Positions 47,538 to 58,398 of a stretch of DNA of 64,000 bases are shown here, in pieces. The notes under the pieces are model-generated. The model searched no databases. It had not been told where the DNA came from and was given only the letters and a program-made list of their open reading frames with translations. Position numbers and translations under genes: made by a program. Position 1 is the first letter of the stretch. Each line of letters opens with the position of its first letter. This DNA is from JADLCX01 sp964630785 (lineage in GTDB: Bacteria > Planctomycetota > Phycisphaerae > Phycisphaerales > UBA1924): the NCBI GenBank assembly GCA_964630785.1, contig CAZVZG010000016.1, forward strand, positions 1-64,000, in the 5' to 3' direction.

Positions 47538-48173
47538 TCACCCCGTCGCCCGCATGGCGTCGATCACCCACGGCGGCGTGGAGGCGACGAACTCGCTCAC
47601 CATCCGCCCCCGCGAGTGGTAGTAGAGCGCGGTCAGGCCCGGCGCGATGATGCCGACGACGAACAGCGTGCCGTAGAGCCCGTACACCGCCATGTCCGCG
47701 AGGCCCGCGACGCTCGCGAGCGCCGCGCCCATGTTCGGGTCGCTCGTGGACCCGCCAAGCTGCGCGAGTGCGGACTTGACCGCGGGGTTGCGGATCGCCA
47801 TCACCAGCGAGAGCGCCGAATAGCCGCAGATCAGCACGCCCAGCCCGATCTGGTTGACCGCCAGCAGCCTGCCCGCGCCGGGGTCGAAGCGCTTGAGCCC
47901 GTTAGCCCCGCGGATCTCGTTGTAGGCGATGACGCCGAGGGCCACGCCGCACACGAGAGAGAGCCAGTCGCCGAAGAGGCCGATCATCAGCGTGGTGACG
48001 GCGAAGAACGCCATGGTCGCGCCGCTCAAGGCCGCGACGCCGGCGCAGCGCCGGATCTTCTTGGATCGGGCGGTGGCCCGCCGGATCTCGGCGATGTGGT
48101 CGGACGACAGCGGGCCGCCGCCCGTCGCCTGCGCCCGCGGCGCCGTTGTTGAGCCCGACGGTCTGTCCGCCAT
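47538..48173 (-). CDS. four-helix integral membrane protein of unknown function
   Basis: 211 residues from ATG at 48173. After a charged N-terminal ~45 residues (HIAEIRRATARSKKIRRC) come helices at roughly 50-70, 75-95, 110-135 and 160-190. No transporter or enzyme motif. The stop lies 2 bases from the opposing PEP-CTERM stop, so the two are tightly convergent. I do not recognise the family. Confidence 0.65.
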   Translation of the reverse strand: MADRPSGSTTAPRAQATGGGPLSSDHIAEIRRATARSKKIRRCAGVAALSGATMAFFAVTTLMIGLFGDWLSLVCGVALGVIAYNEIRGANGLKRFDPGAGRLLAVNQIGLGVLICGYSALSLVMAIRNPAVKSALAQLGGSTSDPNMGAALASVAGLADMAVYGLYGTLFVVGIIAPGLTALYYHSRGRMVSEFVASTPPWVIDAMRATG

Positions 48174-48339
48174 GCCGACCTTCCGGTCAAAGTCCACGCG
48201 CCGAGACGATAGCCCCGCACACCGGACCATCTCCATCATCGGTCAAACCGTGCCCCGGGTTTTGACGCCGTTCCGGGCGGCGAGTGATACCCGTGCGGGA
48301 CGCCAGCGGCCGCGGACGGCCCCGTCCCTCACATCGCCT

Positions 48340-50292
48340 TCACCGACCGGAGAGGGAGCGATTGATGCGGGCAAGGTCGAACTCCTCCGGATCGAACCCG
48401 CCCCCCGGTCCCGTGGGTTCGAGGCCCAGCCACTCGCACCGCTCTTCGCGTTCGGGGTGCTTTGGGTCGGCCATGATCTCGCAAAGCTCGGCGTAGCCCC
48501 AGACGCCGCCGCAATCCTCCGGCGGACCCCGCCGGGCCCCCGCTATGCACGCGACGGCCGGCGTGCGTGTCGCCGCCGTGAACTTCTTCCACACCGCGGC
48601 CGCGCCGGGCTGGCGGGCGATCGCCGCTTCCGCGTCCGTCGCGCTCAGCAGCTTCTCGACCGCGAGCGTGAACTCCCAGTTGTCGCCGAAGTCGTAGACG
48701 TACCCGAACTTCCGCTTGGGTGCAAGGCCCAGGTCGCTCAGACGCACGTTGGACGAGTCGATCGTCTCGTTGTCGCTCCACATCGAGTCCACGCACATCC
48801 CCGGGTGGGGACGGCTGTACCGCTCGCCGTTCACCGTGAACTCATGCAGGTGCCCGTCCCACCACCCAAAGGCGGCCTGCAGCGCATCGTGCAGGTCCGC
48901 CAGGGTCGCGTCGTCCCGCACGAGGAACCGACGCCAGATCGGGGGCTTGAGCGTGTTCAGTGTGACCTTGATCTGGTACACGGCCGCGGCCTTCACCGGA
49001 AGTGGACGAGCGGGCGCGCGGCGCTTGGACTTGGCGGGCTTCTGCGCACCCCGTGTCCTGTTCCTCAGCTGCTTGATCTTCTTTCCAAGGGGCGTGTCTT
49101 TGAGGAGCTCGATGAGCTCGTCCAGATCGCCGGATTCCGGCGACAGGTCGATCACCCGGCCGGCTAACGGCCCGAGCGCACTCTTGGAGAGGCTCGGCTC
49201 GCCCGCTGGTTCGGCCCGACCTCCATCGTCGCCTCCGACCTCTCCATCCGCGGAGTGCGCGGTGAAGGAGAGCGTCCGCGTCCCGGACCCGGCCTTCACG
49301 GTCCGCTCGAAGAACCCCGCGCGAACGTCCGCCCGCTTCACCGACGCCAAGGCGAGCAGCACGGCCTCCATGAACCCGAGCATCTCCGGTGTTGGCCGCG
49401 AGATGGCGCCACCCTTGGAGACACCGATCGGCACCGCCACCCGCATCTGCTTCCCGCACGTCGGCAGCGACTCGCGCTGCCAGAGCATCGCGTCCTCCAT
49501 CGGGGTCTCGGCGAGTTCGTTCATGCCCACCGACCAGTACGTGTCGTGCAGGTGTTCCAAGACCTCCTCCGGTTCGAGGTCCATCCCGAGTTGAGCGAAA
49601 TCCTCGTTGCCCTGGAGAGACTTGAAGAACGCGACACCGAACAACTCCGCCAGTTCGCCCATCAGTAGGCAGTGGTTCAACTGCGGCCACGGCGGAGCCG
49701 GCCGGATCTCCCACACGTCGTCGCAACCTTCAAACGCCTTCCAAGGCTTGGCGTCGAAAAACACTCGCCCCGCCTCCGCGAACGAGCGCACACGCTCCAG
49801 GGTCATCCCCGGCACGGTCATCAACCCCGGCGGTCCGGCGTTCGGGCCATTCTCCGCTATCTCCTCGATCATCTGGTTCAGGTGCTCCGTCACCTCCTCG
49901 ATTTTCCGCAATCGCGGCTTGACCTCCACCACCACGTTCAGCGGGCCGAAAAACTCGTCCAGTTGCCGCTTGATCTCCGGCGGCAGCACGCCCACCTCGA
50001 TCTTGGAGGGCAGATAGTTCCAGGGACGCGCGCCCGGCACGTGCGGTTCGAGCGCGCACTTGGCGATCACCCGGAGCGCAAGATCGCCGTCGGGCTCGGT
50101 CGGTGAATCGAAACGCTCCATCGCGCCGCCGTCGCGCGTCGCCGACGCGCACGCCATGGACAAGCGCCTTTGCGCGATCGAGCCCGCGGCCGCGCCTTTG
50201 GGCGGCTTGAACTCCACCCAACCCACCTCCCACACCTCGTCGTCGCGGTGAACGGGCAGCGTGCGCATCCGGTCGATGGCGGTGAGTTTCAC
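48340..50292 (-). CDS. unknown N-terminal domain fused to plasmid pRiA4b ORF-3-like domain
   Basis: 650 residues from a GTG at 50292. The last ~190 residues (VYQIKVTLNTLKPPIWRRFLVRDDATLADLHDALQAAFGWWDGHLHEF, VYDFGDNW) are an IS1096/pRiA4b ORF-3 domain, common in transposon and plasmid contexts and of unknown biochemical role. Residues 1-430 form a separate part with WNYLPSKIEVGVLPPEIKRQL and VVVEVKPRLRKIEEVTEHL, family not recognised with confidence. A Lys/Arg-rich linker (~435-465) joins the halves. No transposase is nearby. Confidence 0.75.
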   Translation of the reverse strand: MKLTAIDRMRTLPVHRDDEVWEVGWVEFKPPKGAAAGSIAQRRLSMACASATRDGGAMERFDSPTEPDGDLALRVIAKCALEPHVPGARPWNYLPSKIEVGVLPPEIKRQLDEFFGPLNVVVEVKPRLRKIEEVTEHLNQMIEEIAENGPNAGPPGLMTVPGMTLERVRSFAEAGRVFFDAKPWKAFEGCDDVWEIRPAPPWPQLNHCLLMGELAELFGVAFFKSLQGNEDFAQLGMDLEPEEVLEHLHDTYWSVGMNELAETPMEDAMLWQRESLPTCGKQMRVAVPIGVSKGGAISRPTPEMLGFMEAVLLALASVKRADVRAGFFERTVKAGSGTRTLSFTAHSADGEVGGDDGGRAEPAGEPSLSKSALGPLAGRVIDLSPESGDLDELIELLKDTPLGKKIKQLRNRTRGAQKPAKSKRRAPARPLPVKAAAVYQIKVTLNTLKPPIWRRFLVRDDATLADLHDALQAAFGWWDGHLHEFTVNGERYSRPHPGMCVDSMWSDNETIDSSNVRLSDLGLAPKRKFGYVYDFGDNWEFTLAVEKLLSATDAEAAIARQPGAAAVWKKFTAATRTPAVACIAGARRGPPEDCGGVWGYAELCEIMADPKHPEREERCEWLGLEPTGPGGGFDPEEFDLARINRSLSGR

Positions 50293-50509
50293 GGGTTTCG
50301 CCCCTATCTGGTCGGACTCCCTTCCCCGCCGCCGCGCCCAGCATAGCCGGACCCCGCGCTCGCCGTAAACCCCGGGACGGACACCGTGTTCCGCACACCC
50401 GGCGACCCCGCCCGGACATCCCAACCCATTGCGCCAACGTTCTTTGCGCAGCCGCCATCCACCCGACCCACGCGACGCAAGCGCCCGCTTCTATACACTC
50501 TCTTTCGCC

Positions 50510-51037
50510 ATGCCCTCCAAAGCCGCCACCGTCGCCGAATACCTCGCCTCGCTCCCCGCGGACCGGCGCGAGGCCATCGCGGCCGTGCGCAGGGTCATCC
50601 TCTCCAATCTCGACAAAAACTACGCCGAAGGGATGCAGTACGGCATGATCGGATACGCCGTGCCGCACTCGGTCTTCCCCGCCGGTTATCACTGCGACCC
50701 GCGCCAGCCGCTGCCCTTTGCGGGTCTGGCCTCACAGAAGAACCACATGAGCCTGCACCTCATGTGCCTCTACGGCCACGCGGAAAACGAGAAGTGGTTC
50801 CGCGACGCCTGGGCCAAGACCGGCAAGAGGCTCGACATGGGCAAGGCGTGCGTGCGATTCAAGAAGATCGACGACCTGCCGCTGGAAGTGATCGGCGAAG
50901 CGATCCGGCGCGTCCCCGCGGCGGCATACATCGCGCACTATCAGCGGATGCTCGCGGGACAAACACCGCGGCCGAGCGCCTCCAAGCCGGCGAAGAAGAA
51001 GCCGGTGAAGAAGGCGAAGACGGCTGCCAAGCGCTGA
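50510..51037 (+). CDS. DUF1801-family protein with Lys-rich tail
   Basis: 175 residues from ATG at 50510. AATVAEYLASLPADRREAIAAVRRVI and GYHCDPRQPLPFAGLASQKNHMSLHLM are typical of DUF1801 (YdhG-like). RLDMGKACVRFKKIDDLPLEVI follows. The last ~25 residues are Lys/Pro/Ala-rich, like the nucleic-acid-binding tails common in these bacteria. Function of the family is unknown. Confidence 0.85.
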   Translation: MPSKAATVAEYLASLPADRREAIAAVRRVILSNLDKNYAEGMQYGMIGYAVPHSVFPAGYHCDPRQPLPFAGLASQKNHMSLHLMCLYGHAENEKWFRDAWAKTGKRLDMGKACVRFKKIDDLPLEVIGEAIRRVPAAAYIAHYQRMLAGQTPRPSASKPAKKKPVKKAKTAAKR

Positions 51038-51040
51038 CTC

Positions 51041-51070
51041 TTGGTGGGGGGGTGGGGGGGCGGGGGCGAG
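51041..51070 (+). repeat. G-tract (possible G-quadruplex)
   Basis: Four or more runs of G (TGGGGGGGTGGGGGGG then CGGGGGCG) immediately after the DUF1801 stop and right beside the duplicated thiC end. Confidence 0.5.
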
Positions 51071-51071
51071 G

Positions 51072-51110
51072 TCACACCACCCGGTCCTCCTTCGCGATCC
51101 CCAACGCCGG
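51072..51110 (-). repeat. duplicated 3' end of thiC, distal copy
   Basis: 39 bases matching 51802-51840 at 38 positions. On the minus strand it codes for PALGIAKEDRVV and a TGA stop, the last twelve residues of ThiC. The single difference (CTG/TTG) is synonymous. It lies 6 bases past the end of the toxin gene. Confidence 0.9.
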
Positions 51111-51116
51111 AGACAG

Positions 51117-51524
51117 TCATGGCGACGTGAATGGGTTCACCACCGCCAAACCCTCGATCACTCCCCCCGGCAGGTCCTCGCTGTAAAGCCTCTCGACTCC
51201 GGCCTCTCGGCACGCCGCCAGAAGCATCGCATCCCAAAACGACACGCCGCGCTCGACATGGAGTTTTCGGGCGTTCGGCCAGATTGTCGCGGAAGGCGAG
51301 ATCAGCGGGAGGATCGCCGCAAACTCCTCCAGCCTCGCCCACGCGCCGCTCGCCGTGAACCCTTGCGCCTCCAACTTTCGCGACGCGGCGACAAACTCGC
51401 ACGCCACCTGCCACAACAGCACGCCGTCGGTGAGTCGTTCAAGCAGCCCGAGCGCCCGCGCCTGCTTCGTGGCATCACGGCGATCACACGCGTAGATCAG
51501 GATATTGGTGTCAACGGCGTTCAT
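51117..51524 (-). CDS. vapC: PIN-domain toxin (VapC-type)
   Basis: 135 residues. PIN-fold acidic residues are present at Asp5 (MNAVDTNILIYACD), Glu43 (ACEFVA), Asp98 (SFWDAMLL) and Asp117 (LYSEDLPGG), so the metal site of an RNase looks complete. The gene overlaps the upstream antitoxin by 14 bases, the usual arrangement for translationally coupled toxin-antitoxin pairs. VapC toxins commonly cut tRNA or rRNA, target here unknown. The pair is bracketed by direct repeats of the thiC 3' end. Confidence 0.85.
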   Translation of the reverse strand: MNAVDTNILIYACDRRDATKQARALGLLERLTDGVLLWQVACEFVAASRKLEAQGFTASGAWARLEEFAAILPLISPSATIWPNARKLHVERGVSFWDAMLLAACREAGVERLYSEDLPGGVIEGLAVVNPFTSP

Positions 51525-51762
51525 GCAGCTCGTCGCGCCCGGGGTACCCGTTGACCGATCGGAAGTTCATGGCCGCGATCCCCGCCCGCAGGCGCTTCAT
51601 CGCGGCGGCACGGGCCGCGTCCGCGCCCGGGTCCAGGCTCTGAACGATCAGCCGCACCCGCTGGTGGTCTTGCAGGTTCAACCGATCCACCGGCCGCAGA
51701 ACCCCACCGTCATAGGTGGCCTCGGTGACCTGCGTGCGGAAGTTGGGGTCCCGGCTGACCAT
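51511..51762 (-). CDS. antitoxin of AF2212/DUF104-like type
   Basis: 83 residues. VTEATYDGGVLRPVDRLNLQDHQRVRLIVQSL matches the short antitoxins of the AF2212/DUF104 group (V-x-A-x-Y-x-x-G-V-L-x-P-L...V-x-L-x-I), which usually partner PIN toxins. The C-terminal part is charged and probably wraps the toxin. It is the first gene of the pair. Its start is 40 bases from the proximal thiC end. Confidence 0.8.
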   Translation of the reverse strand: MVSRDPNFRTQVTEATYDGGVLRPVDRLNLQDHQRVRLIVQSLDPGADAARAAAMKRLRAGIAAMNFRSVNGYPGRDELHERR

Positions 51763-51801
51763 GCCGCAAGGATATCAGAGCCTCGGCGTCGGCACCACCT
51801 A

Positions 51802-53781
<1,980 letters not shown>

Positions 53782-53857
53782 GGCGGGCTCCGAAAACGGA
53801 TTCGGTCGCGCCCGCGTGGAGCCAACGCTCGCCCATCGGGGCCGTGCCCCGGCTCGC

Positions 53858-53945
53858 GTCGCTTCCCTCCGCCGGTGCAAACCGGATCAGGTTCAACGGG
53901 TGCATCTCAGCGGTGGCAGCGACCGGGCACCAGGCACCGGGCATC
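53858..53945 (-). promoter_or_regulatory. TPP riboswitch (THI element)
   Basis: Minus strand shows CTGAGA (53910-53905), then ACCC, TTGAACCTGATC, a variable stem and GCGGAGGGAAG (near 53862), the conserved core of the thiamine-pyrophosphate aptamer in the correct order. It sits about 75 bases before the thiC start. A short GGGGC hairpin follows, more compatible with control of translation than with a terminator. Confidence 0.93.
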
Positions 53946-54073
53946 AGGAAAACGCTGCCGCCGCGCCCCGAGCGAACAGTTCAGTGTATGCGCCGCGGGC
54001 GACAGGGTAATCTGCCTCTCCGCGCCACACACCCCGCGACCCGCGGCACCGCCCCAACGATCGGACCCCAGCC

Positions 54074-54637
54074 ATGCCCACCGCCATCGCCCTCGTCCGC
54101 GGCATCAACGTCGGCGGGAAGAACATCCTGCCGATGGAATCGCTGCGCTCGCTCTGCGCCGACGTGGGCATGGAGGACGCCAAGACCTACATCCAGAGCG
54201 GCAACATCGTGTTCCGCGCCGACAGGTCGGCGCTGGCCGGGAGCGCATCGCTCGTCGAGCGGCTGGAGAAAGCCATCGAGAAAGCCCGCGGGTTCCGGCC
54301 GCGGGTGGTGGTGCGAACGCTCGTTGAGTGGAGCGCGATCATCGACGCCAGCCCCTTCTCGGGTCGAAAGGGCGTGGAGCCGAACAAGCTACTGGTGTTC
54401 GTCCTGGATGGACGCCCATCGGCCGCCGCGGCCAAGTCGCTCGCCAGCGTGAATCGGGGTGCGGAAGAGCCGGTCCTGATCGGACGCGAGCTGTTTGTCT
54501 ACTTCCCGGACGGCGCCGGCAAATCCAAGCTCTCCATGCCCGCTGTCGAGCGGGCGCTCGGCGTCGCCGGCACGGGGCGCAACTGGAACACGGTGCTGAA
54601 GCTGCGTGAGATGGGCACGGAACTGGAAGCAACCTGA
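54074..54637 (+). CDS. DUF1697-family protein
   Basis: 187 residues. The family is recognised by ALVRGINVGGKNILPMESLRSLC, TYIQSGNIVF near residue 37 and SKLSMPAVERALGVAGTGRNWNTVLKL near the end. Single-gene unit divergent from thiC. DUF1697 proteins are widespread and have no firmly known function. Confidence 0.92.
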   Translation: MPTAIALVRGINVGGKNILPMESLRSLCADVGMEDAKTYIQSGNIVFRADRSALAGSASLVERLEKAIEKARGFRPRVVVRTLVEWSAIIDASPFSGRKGVEPNKLLVFVLDGRPSAAAAKSLASVNRGAEEPVLIGRELFVYFPDGAGKSKLSMPAVERALGVAGTGRNWNTVLKLREMGTELEAT

Positions 54638-54839
54638 GGCGTGCGGGGCGTCGGCGATGGCGACCGCGTGACCGGTGACGAACGGTCTCCGCCCGGCCCC
54701 GACTGATCCCGAATATCAAGCAAACCGGCCGAATTTGCCGAACACGATGGCTTGCGGACGGCAACTCCGTCGTTCGCGTCTTCCGCGCGCCACGGCCGCA
54801 CGCTTCCGATCGCAGGTTTGAACTCAGGAAGGAACTCCC

Positions 54840-55259
54840 ATGACGAACCTGATGTGGACGCTCGCTCAATCCAACTTTCCCTCGGGCAGCGGCGGCGGTG
54901 GTGCCGGGGCCGCGGCAGGCGGGATCGTCATCCTGCTGATCCAGCTCGCGATCCTCGTTCTGGTGATCGCCGGGTTCTGGAAGGTGTTCACCAAGGCCGG
55001 GCAGCCGGGCTGGGCCGCGATCATCCCGATCTTCAACTTGTTCATCCTGCTCAAAATCGTCGGCCGGCCGTGGTGGTGGCTGATCCTGATGTTCATCCCG
55101 ATCATCAACATCATCATCGCGGCGGTCCTTTCAATGGACGTGGCCAAGTCGTTCGGCAAGGGCCTCCTTTTCGCGGTTGGGTTGTTCTTCCTTTCCCCGA
55201 TCTTCTATTGCATCCTCGGGTTCGGCTCGGCCAAGTACCAGGGGCCCGCGGGCGCCTGA
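54840..55259 (+). CDS. DUF5684-like small membrane protein
   Basis: 139 residues from ATG at 54840, with GGAAGGAACT before it. After a Gly/Ser-rich N-terminus come three hydrophobic helices. KVFTKAGQPGWAAIIPIFNLFILLKIVGRPWWW and FGKGLLFAVGLFFLSPIFYCILGFG are typical of DUF5684 proteins, which also occur fused to signal peptidase I. Function unknown. Confidence 0.8.
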   Translation: MTNLMWTLAQSNFPSGSGGGGAGAAAGGIVILLIQLAILVLVIAGFWKVFTKAGQPGWAAIIPIFNLFILLKIVGRPWWWLILMFIPIINIIIAAVLSMDVAKSFGKGLLFAVGLFFLSPIFYCILGFGSAKYQGPAGA

Positions 55260-55301
55260 GCCGAGCGTCCCCTCCCTCTCCGCTCGCGGGGCCCGCCGAC
55301 C

Positions 55302-56057
55302 TTGCCCAAAGTCTCCGCGCTCCAGGACCCCGTCTGGACCGACTCGGCCGACCTCTGCGTCGGCTGCGGATACTCCCTGCACGGCCTAGCCGCTCCCGGC
55401 CGATGCCCGGAGTGCGGGGCCGCATACGGAACGGGGCAACTCGTGCTCACGGGCATCGTGCACCGGAGTCGCTCGATCTCGGTCGGCCGGCGCGTGGCGT
55501 GGATCGCCGTGGTCACCTGCGCGGTGCTGCTGAGCGTGTTCTGGGCGGTCCTTCTGATTCTCCAGGTGCTGCTGCTGATCGGACTGATCGCGGCGACCCT
55601 CGGCGGCGCGATCGCGCTCTGGGTCACCGGGCCGCGGGAGCGCTCGGGGGTCGAGCGGCTGGTCATCACGCCCGCCGGGGTCGCCCGGGTGGCGCTGCGG
55701 GCCAACTCGGAGCGGGCCAAGCTGGACACCCTGCTCACGCCGTTCGACGGAGCCAACTCGGTGGAGGTCACGCGCGTCAGCCCGGTGTGGCGGCGGCTGC
55801 GCGTCCGGGTCGTCACGAAGGATGCGAGCGGGAAGGCGAACGTCCGGCAGGTGTTCGACGCCGGCTTCCGCTGCCCGGATTCGCACGCGCCGGAGGTCGA
55901 GCGCGTCGTCCGTGAGTTTCTCCAGGCCGCGCTGGCCGCTCGCGCGGGCGGGCCGACCCCGGCGACCGCCGCCGCGCCGCACCGCGAACCCCCCGCCGAG
56001 CCGGAGGCGAGCGGCATGACCGGCGGGGCCGAGTCGGATCAGGCGGATACGCCGTAG
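55302..56057 (+). CDS. membrane protein with N-terminal zinc ribbon
   Basis: 251 residues from a TTG at 55302. Residues ~18-41 form the ribbon LCVGCGYSLHGLAAPGRCPECG, two CxxC pairs. Two hydrophobic helices (AWIAVVTCAVLLSVFWAVLLIL, LLLIGLIAATLGGAIALWV) follow, then a ~100-residue soluble beta domain and a Pro/Ala tail. The ribbon type is characteristic of planctomycete proteins. No function recognised. Confidence 0.7.
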   Translation: MPKVSALQDPVWTDSADLCVGCGYSLHGLAAPGRCPECGAAYGTGQLVLTGIVHRSRSISVGRRVAWIAVVTCAVLLSVFWAVLLILQVLLLIGLIAATLGGAIALWVTGPRERSGVERLVITPAGVARVALRANSERAKLDTLLTPFDGANSVEVTRVSPVWRRLRVRVVTKDASGKANVRQVFDAGFRCPDSHAPEVERVVREFLQAALAARAGGPTPATAAAPHREPPAEPEASGMTGGAESDQADTP

Positions 56058-56167
56058 CCGCACAGGGCTTGTTCGGGCTTTCCATTTCCGCCAGCGGCCC
56101 GCGGCCACCGGAGAATGCATCTTCGCCACCCGTCCCGAAGCGGTGGAATACCCTGCTCGTTGTGAGC

Positions 56168-56521
56168 ATGAGCGACGCCCAGTTCGTGAAGGTGGCCAAG
56201 GCCCTCGCCGACCCGACGCGCCACCAGATGCTGATGGAGATCCGCGCTCACGGCGCCCTCAACTGCTCGCAGATCCACGAGCGGTTCGCGCTCAGCCAGC
56301 CGACGATCTCGCACCACGTCCGGATGCTAGTCGAGGCGGGGCTGATCCGATGCCGCAAGCACGGGCAGTACCATGTGATGACCGTGGACGAGAAGGTGCT
56401 CGGCGGGTTCGCTCGGAGCGTGGCGGGCGCACCCGCTCGCGCGGCCCGAGCCCGCAAGCGCAAGCCCGCGCCACGTCGTCCGGCGCGGACAAGCGCCCGC
56501 CCCGCCCGCGCCAAACGCTGA
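56168..56521 (+). CDS. ArsR-family winged-helix regulator
   Basis: 117 residues from ATG at 56168, an alternative GTG lies 6 bases upstream. VAKALADPTRHQMLMEI, ALNCSQIHERFALSQPTISHHVRMLVEAGLI and RCRKHGQYHVMTV are typical of ArsR. The usual metal-binding Cys pair in the recognition helix region (ELCVC) is missing, so it probably senses something other than metal. The Arg/Pro/Lys tail (~90-117) may bind nucleic acid. It lies upstream of osmC and is a candidate for binding the palindromes at 56593-56635. Confidence 0.88.
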   Translation: MSDAQFVKVAKALADPTRHQMLMEIRAHGALNCSQIHERFALSQPTISHHVRMLVEAGLIRCRKHGQYHVMTVDEKVLGGFARSVAGAPARAARARKRKPAPRRPARTSARPARAKR

Positions 56522-56907
56522 GTTCGGCTCCTGCTCGTGCCTCCCATTGACCCCCGCACCTCCCCCGGGGTGGGGAGGATCCGCGGCTTGACGTATCGAT
56601 ATTCGTCGATACAGTGCATCGATGGTCATCGATACGATGGCCACGCCGGCGACCACGGGGACACGCGATAACACGGCGTAGGCCTCAGCCGGCGCTCTAT
56701 GGGGCCATCGATCCCGACGCCGCGTTCGGCGCCCGATCGCGGCCGAACCGTTTGCATGCCTCCGGTGCGCGGGGGCGGTCGTTTCGAGCCGTGTTGGCTC
56801 GGCCGCCCCCGCCACCGTTCCCGCGCCAATGATCCACCGGGCGACACGCGATTTCCCTCGCCTCCCCCCCGCCCCAGCGCACACATCCAGAGCGAAAGGA
56901 GTTCACC
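56522..56907 (+). promoter_or_regulatory. osmC control region with palindromic boxes
   Basis: 386 bases without a convincing gene. TTGACG (56588-56593) and TACAGT (56610-56615) form a plausible promoter with 16-base spacing. The perfect inverted repeat GTATCGA-N6-TCGATAC (56593-56612) overlaps its spacer, and two further ATCGAT palindromes follow at 56618 and 56629. This leaves a ~285-base leader to osmC. AAAGGAG precedes the ATG. Confidence 0.55.
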
Positions 56908-57336
56908 ATGAAGCGCACCGCATCGGCCCAGTGGAACGGCGGCCTCAAGGACGGCAAGGGCACGGTCTCGACCCAGACCAAGACGCTCAACGCGGCCCCG
57001 TATTCGTTCCAGTCCCGCTTCGAGAGCGGCGCGGGCACGAACCCCGAAGAACTGCTCGGCGCCGCGCACGCCGGTTGTTTCTCGATGGCCCTGGCGCTGT
57101 TCCTGCAAAACGCCGGCATCACGCCCCAGAGCGTTCAGACCAACGCGACGGTCGACATCGAGCAGGTCGGCGGCGGCTTCGCGATCACTAAGATCCACCT
57201 CAGCACGCTCGTCAAGGCGCCGGGTAAGGACGCGGCCAAGATCAAGGCCGCCGCCGAGGACGCCAAGAAAAACTGCCCCGTCAGCAAGGCCCTCGCCAGC
57301 GTCCCCATCACGCTCGACACCACCGTCGAGGTCTGA
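56908..57336 (+). CDS. osmC: OsmC-family peroxiredoxin
   Basis: 142 residues. Reduces organic hydroperoxides. The two catalytic Cys are Cys57 (AAHAGCFSMAL) and Cys123 (KKNCPVSKAL). The N-terminus KRTASAQWNGGLKDGKGTVSTQT matches OsmC rather than Ohr. Cytoplasmic. It is preceded by an ArsR gene and a palindromic promoter. Confidence 0.93.
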   Translation: MKRTASAQWNGGLKDGKGTVSTQTKTLNAAPYSFQSRFESGAGTNPEELLGAAHAGCFSMALALFLQNAGITPQSVQTNATVDIEQVGGGFAITKIHLSTLVKAPGKDAAKIKAAAEDAKKNCPVSKALASVPITLDTTVEV

Positions 57337-57690
57337 CCGGGCGACCCGGCGCCGTAGCCGCAACCAACGCCGAAGAAGGAACTCAGAGAGAGGGGAGAGA
57401 GCGGAGATACGCAGAGGAGTTCATGTAAGCCCTCCGAGCACCTCCCGAAGATGCTCAGAGGTTCGGGAGGGATGAGAGGCACCCAGAGACTTTTCTAAGA
57501 GATCTCTCTCCGCGCCCTCCGCCTTCTCCGCTTCTCCGCGTTCCTGCTTTGCGTTTGGATACGGCTACGCCGCTCCGAGTTCCTCCCATCTCTCCCAGTT
57601 CTCTGAGTTCCTTCGAGAGTTGCGCCGGGCGCGCGGCACGCCAGTGATTGCCGTGCAACCGGGCGCGTCGCGCAACTTCTGCAAGCCCGA
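57337..57690. repeat. intergenic repeat-like region
   Basis: 354 bases without a gene. It contains a 9-bp perfect hairpin CCTCCCGAA / TTCGGGAGG (57442-57450 with 57463-57471) and purine-rich (57385-57420) and pyrimidine-rich (57505-57540) segments that are a degenerate version of the CGCGGAG palindrome at 5080-5160. The hairpin may terminate osmC. Confidence 0.5.
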
Positions 57691-58380
57691 TCAGTCGTCC
57701 GCCGTCTGCATCTGCGAGATGAAGCCGTTGGCCTCGTTGATGCTCGCCTCCATGTCGCGGATCAGCCCCGACACGTCGGCCTGCACCCGCGCCGCCGTCC
57801 CCTGAAGGCTCGCGATCGCCCGGGCGTTGAGGTTGTGCTTGAGGAACAGCACCTGGTCCTTGAACGCCGCCAGCACCGGGTCCATCTTGGCCGCGGCCTG
57901 CTTCATCACGCCCAGCAACCGGTCGTAGCGGGTCCGGGTCTCGTCGAGTTGCCGCTCGCTGGCGGAGCGGAGCGTCGCGGATGAATACTGGTCCAGCTCG
58001 GCCCTCCACTCCCGAAAGAGCGCGTCGGCGACGCGCTCGACGCTCGCGATGCGGTCGCGCACCGTCTGGGCCCGCGACTCGGACCGTTCGTATTCGCTGT
58101 TGAGCTTCTTGTACCGCCCCTCGAGATCGGCGACCTTCGCGTCGGCGCCGGCATTGGTCACGGCGATGAACTCGTCGAGCGCCGACTGGAACTGCTGCTT
58201 GGCCGCGTTCTGGCTGTCGCGGGCGTCCTCAACCCGATTCACCAACTGCTCGCGCTTGGCTTCACCGAGCACCTTCTCACGCAGAGCAATGGACGCCGAC
58301 GAGCAGCCGGGCGCGGCAAAGCCGACGATCGCCGCCAAAACCGCTCCCAGAATGATGCCGGCCGCGCGGGAAGTGTTCAT
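57691..58380 (-). CDS. DUF2959 lipoprotein
   Basis: 229 residues. The signal peptide ends at FAAPGC followed by SSAS, a likely lipid-modified Cys26. The mature part is almost wholly helical, with LVNRVEDARDSQNAAKQQFQSALDEF matching DUF2959 proteins. Coiled coils extend over residues ~40-200. Periplasmic, function unknown. It follows the SpoIIE-phosphatase gene on the same strand by 18 bases, so the two may form a unit. Confidence 0.85.
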   Translation of the reverse strand: MNTSRAAGIILGAVLAAIVGFAAPGCSSASIALREKVLGEAKREQLVNRVEDARDSQNAAKQQFQSALDEFIAVTNAGADAKVADLEGRYKKLNSEYERSESRAQTVRDRIASVERVADALFREWRAELDQYSSATLRSASERQLDETRTRYDRLLGVMKQAAAKMDPVLAAFKDQVLFLKHNLNARAIASLQGTAARVQADVSGLIRDMEASINEANGFISQMQTADD

Positions 58381-58398
58381 GGACCGATTGTACCGGGG

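Noticed and set aside
56614..56832. A 72-codon gene before osmC
   Set aside because: Arg/Pro-rich with no ribosome binding site, and its start lies inside the palindromic promoter boxes.
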